From Paraescarpia echinospica (taxonomy: Eukaryota > Annelida > Polychaeta > Sabellida > Siboglinidae), in the NCBI GenBank assembly GCA_020002185.1, contig CM034542.1:59380097-59444096 (forward strand): DNA of 64,000 bases, given 5' to 3'. The position numbers were made by a program, and so were the translations under genes. Under the pieces are notes generated by a model, which worked only from the letters and a program-made list of their open reading frames with translations, did not search any database and had not been told where the DNA came from. Of the stretch, positions 57,113 through 64,000 are shown piece by piece. Positions within the stretch are counted from its first letter, which is position 1. Each line of letters starts with the position of its first letter.

Positions 57113-57345
57113 TTATTTACAGGCAGTCGTGAGTTTGATGATTCCTTGGATATCAATCAAACACCTGGACTCCAGAAGCACCACGTTGTCCAAGAGCTCT
57201 ACCTCTGACAGTTCATTACAGATGTATGACCGTCTGGTGTTCTTGAGGAGCTCCTTGTTTGTAAAGTGGCTCTTTAGCTCTACTTGAAATATTCTTCTCA
57301 CAATCGTGAGTAAACTTGAAGGCAGTTGTCACGACTCAACAAAGG
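57113..57345 (-). CDS. candidate terminal exon, protein unknown
   Basis: On the minus strand, an open frame of about 68 codons from near 57320 to a stop at 57113 reads SSLLTIVRRIFQVELKSHF, then TNKELLKNTRRSYICNELSE, VELLDNVVLLESRCLIDIQG and IIKLTTACK. The balanced amphipathic composition, the lack of simple repeat, possible acceptor AG sites near 57305-57325 and an AATAAA signal about 150 bp past the stop suggest the last exon of a real gene running leftward. I do not recognise the family, and no upstream exon was found to 59 kb. The start of the exon is uncertain. Confidence 0.35.
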
Positions 57346-57954
57346 GAATGTGCTGGGGTTGAGAGAGACGACTCTATCTCAGGACCTCGTCAGCATCTGC
57401 AACAGCAAGGAATCAGTGCAGATCTTATAAAACAGTGTTTAGTTATACTTAGTGAAGGTAGACACAAGGACGCACTATAGAATGGTATGCTTTACGCATG
57501 GATGAATCTACTCTCTCATGTAGCTTTTCATGTTAGCGGTTCACATATCTCTAAACGTTTCTATTACATATTGTTGTAGTTTAAACTTGATACCACAACT
57601 CTCTGTAAATTAATGTTTTGTAATCTGAGCTGAAACCACTATCAAGAATGGCTGGATGAGAAACTAATAAACAAAGTTCATTTATAAAGGATGCATTACA
57701 CGATACAGAGAATGTGTGGAGCTCTTCTTGTAATGAAACACAAATTGCTCTCTGTTTACGGACCCAATAAACATTGTTTTAACTGAATTGTACACATTGA
57801 AGTACAAATAAATATATTATTACAGAAGGTCATCGTAGTGCACATTACATAACGGTTGTTATGCAATAAGCCAGGTACAGTTGCTATAAATTCACTTGGT
57901 ACGTTGCCAGAAATGGTCTGGACAAGGGTTGTCCAGAGTGGAGTTGGCAGAAGA
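57346..57954. other. gene-free spacer
   Basis: No exon or repeat recognised. Possible upstream exons of the minus-strand candidate would be sought here. Confidence 0.35.
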
Positions 57955-58108
57955 GGGCGAGAGAGAGAGGGAGAGAAAGGGAGAGGGAGAGAAGGAGAGG
58001 GAGAGAGGAGAAAGAGGGAGAGAGAGAGAGAGGGAGGGAGAGAGAGAGAGAGGGAGAGAGAGAGAGGGAGGGAGAGAGAGAGAGGGAGGGAGAGAGGGGG
58101 TTGGCAGT
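57955..58108. repeat. GA/GGGA purine tract
   Basis: About 150 bp of GAGAGG/GAGGGA units. Confidence 0.96.
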
Positions 58109-59233
58109 GAGAGCTGCTAGTGGACTGAGTGGGAACAGATCCAATAAGTTTCATTTAAAACTTTCAAATATGTTGTGTTAAATCCAAATACACTCAACTG
58201 TAAAATGTCAAATACTTGGTCAAATACAAAATCAAGCTATTAACATTTCAAATACACAAGGTTTTGTTCAAATATACAGCCATATAATAAGTAAAATGTT
58301 GAAAATTTAGAGCAACTATAGCATTAGATAATGAAGAAGTGGATTAGCTTAGGATGTACTCACTAGACATTTACCAATATTACGGATCTTAAACAATGCA
58401 TGGTCACGTAGGTAACTGGCATGAAATAAAAGTTGTTGCGTGTAGTACATATCTAAAAATGTCAAATACAGATACAGAAAACTGGCATATTTATATTCAA
58501 ATACAAAGTGTATTTGATCCCAATCACCACGTTCATGGGATAAACAAGCAGGTGGTAATAAATTAAGGGGTTCACAATTGTCGACAAGTGCCTATTCATA
58601 TAAAAGGTTATAAATATGTCAGTCGCATGTGAACTGCGTAATCATAGTGATTGTAAATACATGTTTCTAATCATTAGTATGATAGTTGTTACTATAATAA
58701 ATTATATACTTTGCAAATGTAACAGGTACCACAGATGAATACTATAGTTGATTTAAAACTACCACCCCGGGACAGTTACTTGATAAAAAGGCTATCCTTG
58801 GCACATTAGCCAACAGATGGCACAGGTGTCAACCTGGGCAGTCTTTGCACTGGCTGGTAGAGCCACATGTTCTGTAGGGTCTCTGACATTAAACGGTGTT
58901 TACACCTTTTTACAGGTGGCGAGTTATTATTCTCTCTAACCCAACCAATGAGCTGAACCGCGAGACAAATACCACGTCAACACTGACATGTGACTTTCAG
59001 TCTGGAAGATTATCGATGTTTTAATGCAGACAATCTGGGAGAGTCTGACAATTACTACTCTGTATGAAGAGGTTGATGCCGACAATTGTGAACGAGCCCT
59101 AATTGTGTTATGCTGGGCATACACTTCTAAACTTTTGTTGCGAATCGTATGTTTGATAAACACGCAACAACGATGTGTCGTCTGACACCATCCTACATTA
59201 CGCAACTTTTGTTGCTACGATTCAATTTTCGAA
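58109..59233. other. gene-free spacer
   Basis: AT-rich. The word CAAATA recurs in 58165-58510, but no clear period is visible. No gene recognised. Confidence 0.35.
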
Positions 59234-59640
59234 TCAGTTCAACAAGTGTTGTGATGGTGAAATGAACACGTGACTCGAGTCTTGTTGAGTTGCAGCCATC
59301 GTACATTGCACAACTGTTGTGATGGTGAAATGAACACGTGACTCGAGTCTTGTTGAGTTGCAGCCATCGTACATTGCACAACTGTTGTGATGGTGAAATG
59401 AACACGTGACTCGAGTCTTGTTGAGTTGCAGCCATCGTACATTGCACAACTGTTGTGATGGTGAAATGAACACGTGACTCGAGTCTTGTTGAGTTGCAGC
59501 CATCGTACATTGCACAACTGTTGTGATGGTGAAATGAACACGTGACTCGAGTCTTGTTGAGTTGTCGTACATTGCACAACGAACACGTGACTCGAGTTGA
59601 GTTGCAGCCATCGTACATTGCATGACTGATCAGCGTTTAA
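59234..59640. repeat. 68-bp tandem array with E-boxes
   Basis: Five full units and a shortened sixth, exact period 68 bp (starts of GTACATTGCA at 59301, 59369, 59437 and on). Each contains CACGTG and CTCGAG. Units are nearly identical, indicating recent amplification or homogenisation. Confidence 0.97.
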
Positions 59641-59799
59641 TCGATCAAACAGATGACTCGAAATAAACGTTTAGTTGTATACGGCCAGCATTAGAAGCAG
59701 AGGTAAGAAAGGGGAACGATGACAAGCACCTACTGGCATAGAGTGGTCCATCACCTTCATCTCCCTCATCTTCCAACTGTTGTCTCTCCAGAGCATCTC

Positions 59800-60440
59800 G
59801 TAGACAGTCGTGTATGTAGATGTACTGGTCTTATATGACAGAACATTGACAGACAGCCGTGTATGTAGATGTAATGGTCCTATAAGACAGAACATTGATA
59901 GACAGCCGTGTGTGTAGATGTATTGGTCCTATAAGACAGAACATTCACAGACAGTCGTGTATGTAGATGTACTGGTCCTATAAGACACAAGGAACATTGA
60001 CAGACAGTCGTGTAGTAGAAGTACTGGTCCTATAAGACAGAACAGAACATAGTCAGATACTCGTTTATGTAGATGTATTGGTCCTATAAGACAGAAAATT
60101 GACAGACAGCCGTGTATGTAGATGTACTGGTCCTATAAGACAGAACATTGACAGACAGTCGTGTATGTAGATGTACTGGTTCTATAAGACAGAACAGAAC
60201 ATAGACAGACACTCGTTTATGTAGATGTACTGGTCCTATAAGACAGAACATTGACAGACAGCCGTGTACGTAGATGTACTGGTCCTATAAGACAGAACAT
60301 AGACAGACAGCAGTGTATGTAGATGTAATGGTCCTATAAGACAGAACATTGGCAGACAGCCGTGTATGTAGATGTACTGGTCCTATAAGACAGAACATTG
60401 ACAGACAGTCGTGTAGTAGAAGTACTGGTCCTCTTACCGT
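59800..60440. repeat. 49-bp tandem array, about 13 units
   Basis: Units of GTGTATGTAGATGTACTGGT plus CCTATAAGACAGAACATTGA, period 49 bp, with moderate variation and some lengthened units. Confidence 0.95.
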
Positions 60441-60765
60441 GTCAAGACTCAACAGTGCTCCATCAACAATCTTGTTTGAAATATGTTGTACTAGCCGAGT
60501 TATCTGGTGTTGCCCGGGGAAAAAGGCAGCTATGCATGTGACCCACCCAAGATCACAGCCCCAGACAAATTTAAAAAAATATATAAATCTACCATTGCAA
60601 TGGGCCCATTAAATCGCACAGAAAATGTCAGCCCCCATACAAAACTAATGGAGATATGGGTCCACAAACAAACAGAGACAGAGAAATATGTTGTCGTATA
60701 ATATAGAACCTCTTATAAAGGAATCATCTACAAATTACATACGCTATGGCAGTGTTTGGTGCCAG
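60441..60765. other. spacer
   Basis: No feature recognised. Confidence 0.4.
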
Positions 60766-60767
60766 CA

Positions 60768-60855
60768 ACGTTTGACCTCAGTGTTTGCCCTCATTGTTTG
60801 ACCTCATTGCTTGACCTCACTGTTTGACCTCAATGCTTGACCTCATTGAGTCCAT
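60768..60855. repeat. 17-bp repeat TTTGACCTCA(T/G)TG
   Basis: Five to six units. Two more lie at 61270-61312, on the other side of the inverted repeat. Confidence 0.88.
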
Positions 60856-60886
60856 TAGCGATTACGTGACATCCAGCCGCGAATCC

Positions 60887-61084
60887 GGGCCATACACAAC
60901 AACTGCCAGTAGGCATGTCAGTGTCTGTTGCAATCAAACGAGGGAAACATTCTACTAGTTTTTTTAATTGCACGTTCTTAAGATGACTGGCCAAAGATAC
61001 GCAATTGAAAAACTAGTAGACTGTTTCCCTCGTTTGATTGCAATAGACACTGACATGTCTTCTGGCAGTTGTTGTGTATGGCCC
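60887..61084. mobile_element. fold-back element with 85-bp arms
   Basis: Left arm 60887-60972 and right arm 61001-61084 are reverse complements with few mismatches, around a loop of about 28 bp. Outer ends GGGCCATACACAACAACTGCC / GGCAGTTGTTGTGTATGGCCC-like. MITE or fold-back transposon relic. Confidence 0.88.
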
Positions 61085-61317
61085 ACCAAAAGCCGTTGCT
61101 AGGATACTCTCAAGTGTTAGAGATGTCACTATCCATCAAAATACTGCTGCACTGTTTCAGTTCCATGGTAAACAATACACAACATTCGACTGTGTATAGC
61201 CAAGATGGCGGATCACCTTGACGACTGGACACCAAATAAGAGCAATGACGTACGACTAATGGACTCAATTGTTTGACTTCAGTGTTTGACCTCAATGTTT
61301 TTGACATCAGTGGCTGA

Positions 61318-61463
61318 CAGGAGTGGAGTGAAGTGGAGTGGAGTGAAGTGGAGTGGAGTGGAGTGGAGTGAGTGAGTGAGTGAGTGAGTGAGTGAGTGAG
61401 TGAGTGAGTGAGTGAGTGAGTGAGTGAGTGAGTGAGTGAGTGAGTGAGTGAGTGAGTGAGTGA
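61318..61463. repeat. GGAGT then (GAGT)n microsatellite
   Basis: A five-base GGAGT/GAAGT run passes directly into about 100 bp of GAGT. Confidence 0.97.
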
Positions 61464-61909
61464 TGTGATCATTGCGACCATGTTGAACATCAAGTAGTTT
61501 TGCATTTAAACTACATGACATCCATTATATTGTCATTAGAACTGTTTACATTCTGTGGAAGAAAATTCAAACTTGTAAACACTGTTTTGGGCTTATTAAG
61601 CACAATTCGGTGGGCAGCATACTTACAATAAATTTAAGTAGTGTCTAGAACATTACATTAATAAAAATAAGTAACAGACAACCTGCACATAAGCAGGAAC
61701 AGGGCTATAAAGTGATGAGTCTACCTCAGTCTGCACCACTTTGCAATGACAGACAGACGGACGGATGGACAGACAGACAGACAGTACACTGATATTTATA
61801 TATTAGGTTAGACTTTACCTCAGTCTGCACCATGTGGCACCGATATTGCCGCATTTCTAGCACCATGCCAAATATGTTGATGCCATCATAGTCTAGGATG
61901 TGTTGAAGA
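61464..61909. other. spacer
   Basis: A short ACAG/GACG microsatellite lies at 61748-61785. No gene recognised. Confidence 0.45.
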
Positions 61910-62442
61910 AAGAAAGAGGACTGCAAAGTCTGTAGCGAGTATCCCATCGTCGCTATACAAGCGAAATATCCACAAGTCCGACGTGTAGAGGAAGGAGAAA
62001 GCAATGAAGAGAAAACAGCAGAAGCAGACACCATAATTAAACCAAATATCAATTTTACCAAGTGTGGCGTTACTTAAAGAGTAGCGAGACATTTTTGAAG
62101 AGCAGACCGAGATACAAATGCGTCCGGGGCGAACTGTGCATGACTTGGGTACACGAAGAATGCACGCACATGCAGGGGAGAGGATTGTCTGCACAAACTG
62201 CCAAAACTGCGATTCTGACAACGATTATAGTTACACCAATGGAATCATCACAAGTGATGTTACGTTTCAAACGATAGAACTTGACGTGCGTCTGTCAGCG
62301 ACGTAAATTATCTCTGCGATGTTATTACTTGTTAATTATGTTTGACCTATTTATGACGGACTTTAATGTGCCTTCACAGTGGCTAACAGTAGCAGGTACC
62401 ACACATGTATTTGCGAATGCATATTGATTTGGAACTGAATAG

Positions 62443-63007
62443 CATTCACCTTCGCTACCTCAGACGCATTCTCGGCATGGTCACGAATACAGAGGTCCTG
62501 GAGCGTGCTTCGTGTTTCAGCATGTAGGCCTACACGCTGTTAAGCCAACGACGTCTGCGATGGCTCGGCCATGTTCACCGAATGGCTGATGGTCGTTCAC
62601 CCAAAGATGTACTCTATGGTGAACTTGTCACTGGGACGCGTCCTATTGGCCGTTCATATATTCGGTACAAAGACGTCTGTAAACGGGATATGAAGATGGC
62701 GGGAATCAACCCAAACAGCCGGGAGACAGCCGCCAGTGATCGCACTCATTGGAAGTCGACCGTTGAAACAGGCAGGAGAAGAGAAGATACAAGAACAACA
62801 CAACTGGCTGTGAAGAGGAACCACCGAAAGCAGAGATCTACCAATCCTACCTTCTCCTCTCAGCTACCAGGCTATGTCTGTCACAAGTGCGGCAGAGACT
62901 GCCATGCCAGAGTGGGACCTTTAAGCCACTCCAGAAGATGTACACCACCAAATTGGCAATCACGGCGCAAACCATTGTCTAACAAGAATGAAGGATGCTT
63001 AGAATAG
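62443..63007 (+). pseudogene. non-LTR retrotransposon C-terminal region, second copy
   Basis: Same frame and motifs as 53570-54149, including the in-frame TAG after the ERASCFSM segment and the final Cys/His finger. The 15-bp deletion near 62476 removes five codons (ISWQD region) between short CAT direct repeats. Stop at 63005-63007. Confidence 0.85.
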
Positions 63008-63127
63008 AAATTATCTGAAACTATTGTTATGCCATTAATTTAGTGTAGGGCAATATGCCCACACGTCGGCGTTTCATCCCGTTCAGGAGGCGTATTACCA
63101 CACTATGCGGGGTAATGCGCCACTAAT

Positions 63128-63773
63128 TCTCCTGTTACACTACATTGCATGTCAACCTCTTTTCTCAGGTCATTCGTCCTTCTTCTGTCTACCCTCTTTG
63201 TTCTTGTTATTCTTCTAACCCAGTTGTTCTCACAAACTTGCAGCTTCTGTTGTTGTTGTTCTGTCAGCGTCACTGTCCCCAGACCATATAGGCATGCCAG
63301 TGTAACACACTCTCAGGACTTTCCCTTTCATCTTTTTCGCACCTCCACATCTGAACGCCCATCCGCCGTAACCAGTCCTCCAAGGTACACAAAGCCGTCC
63401 ACTTGCTTAATTTCCTTTCCATCCAACCTGATGTCCAATTCCTCTCTCTGTTGTCCAACCCATATCACTTCTGTCTTGTCCAGGCTCTTTCTCAGTCCGT
63501 GTTTCTTGAACACCCTGTTCCATTTCTCAAACATGCCTTGTAGCTCTTGTTTGCTATCTGCTACTAGGGCCAGATCGTCTTCATACATAATTGTTCTGAC
63601 AATATCCTTCGTGTTGATTTTCCTGCTGGTTAGTTCCATCACCGTGATAAACAGTAATGGGCTTAGGGCACTTCTTTGCCTCAATCCGATGTTAACTAGA
63701 AACTCTTCCGACATCCCATATCCAGCCACATCTCTTCCTGTTGTTCTTAAACTTTTCGTTAAATGGATGAAGA
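63128..63773 (-). pseudogene. RTE-like LINE RT fragment, second copy
   Basis: Same content as 54270-54915: the LSPLL block, the YEDD box, the FVYLGG block, and the same internal deletion and frame change. One change of note is Gly to Arg in the G-x-x-Q-G-S motif. Confidence 0.86.
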
Positions 63774-64000
63774 GGCAATCATTTTATAGATGCAGTTTTG
63801 TTAATAACATTCCTGTATTTCACTAGATGGTGATCTAGATGTAGTTGTGCGGCTTGTCAACGGTGAAATAACATGTACGCGTCATGTTTCTTATACCAAA
63901 TGGCACTTTTTTGCCAATTGTATTCCACTGTAATTGACTATGACGGTGGCGCAGTTGCACACGTGATCGGACAAGGCTGCAGACGGGGTCGATTAGTTGT

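Larger units (their letters stand above)
61910..64000. mobile_element. composite LINE repeat, copy B, runs off the window
   Basis: Near-identical to 53037-55142 (offset 8873 bp, then 8858 bp after a 15-bp deletion near 62476). It contains the same plus-strand LINE 3' end (about 62443-63007), minus-strand RT fragment (63773-63128, with GLRQRSALSPLL in place of GLRQGSALSPLL) and tRNA-like end. Left flanks of the two copies are unrelated. The right boundary is beyond the window. Confidence 0.93.

Noticed and set aside
59193..59623. Repetitive minus-strand protein-like frame and a CRISPR-like regular array
   Set aside because: Direct tandem repeats without unique spacers in a eukaryotic genome; a satellite, not CRISPR, and the peptide is its translation.

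Overview
The window is nuclear DNA from an animal. It has spliced genes with GT..AG introns, a U1 spliceosomal RNA gene, non-LTR retrotransposons, a PIF/Harbinger DNA transposon and abundant microsatellites and minisatellites. The gene families (amnionless, a neuromedin-U/pyrokinin-type neuropeptide receptor) and the transposon mix fit a marine bilaterian invertebrate. A lophotrochozoan is my best guess, but the sequence alone does not settle the phylum. No bacterial, phage or CRISPR-type content was seen.

Layout. 1-13 kb: purine-rich and CA-type satellites, a CpG-rich stretch with a palindromic RFX X-box and a CRE, three tRNA-derived SINE heads, a 5'-truncated CR1/L2/Rex1-group LINE (minus strand), a decayed RTE-like LINE (8.0-10.5 kb) and a 164-nt U1 snRNA gene (minus strand, 11999-12162). 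13.1-17.9 kb: the first five coding exons of amnionless (AMN), the membrane partner of cubilin, with all splice phases consistent. The rest of that gene is not visible. A 1000-N assembly gap follows (18970-19969), so the order of sequence across it is not guaranteed. 20-32.5 kb: no recognisable gene, but several tandem and dispersed repeats and a LINE relic. 32.5-49.25 kb: four exons of a class A GPCR (TM3 to the C-terminal tail). Its introns are filled by a fold-back AT element, a PIF/Harbinger element whose two genes interdigitate on opposite strands, and minisatellites. A 155-bp direct repeat brackets the TM6 exon. 49-64 kb: mostly repeats, including a five-fold cassette array, a possible orphan terminal exon (minus strand near 57.2 kb), 68-bp and 49-bp arrays, fold-back arms, and two ~99% identical copies of a 2.1-kb composite of two LINE 3' ends (53.0-55.1 and 61.9-64.0 kb, the second running off the window).

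The two host genes do not form a pathway with each other. AMN acts in cubilin-dependent endocytosis at the epithelial surface; the receptor acts in neuropeptide signalling. The most unusual points are: a minisatellite seeded at an AMN 5' splice site that multiplies potential donor sites; the interdigitated Harbinger genes with a 9-bp satellite inside the transposase; the direct repeat around the GPCR TM6 exon; and the young composite-LINE duplication. I did not find a clear new multi-gene system.
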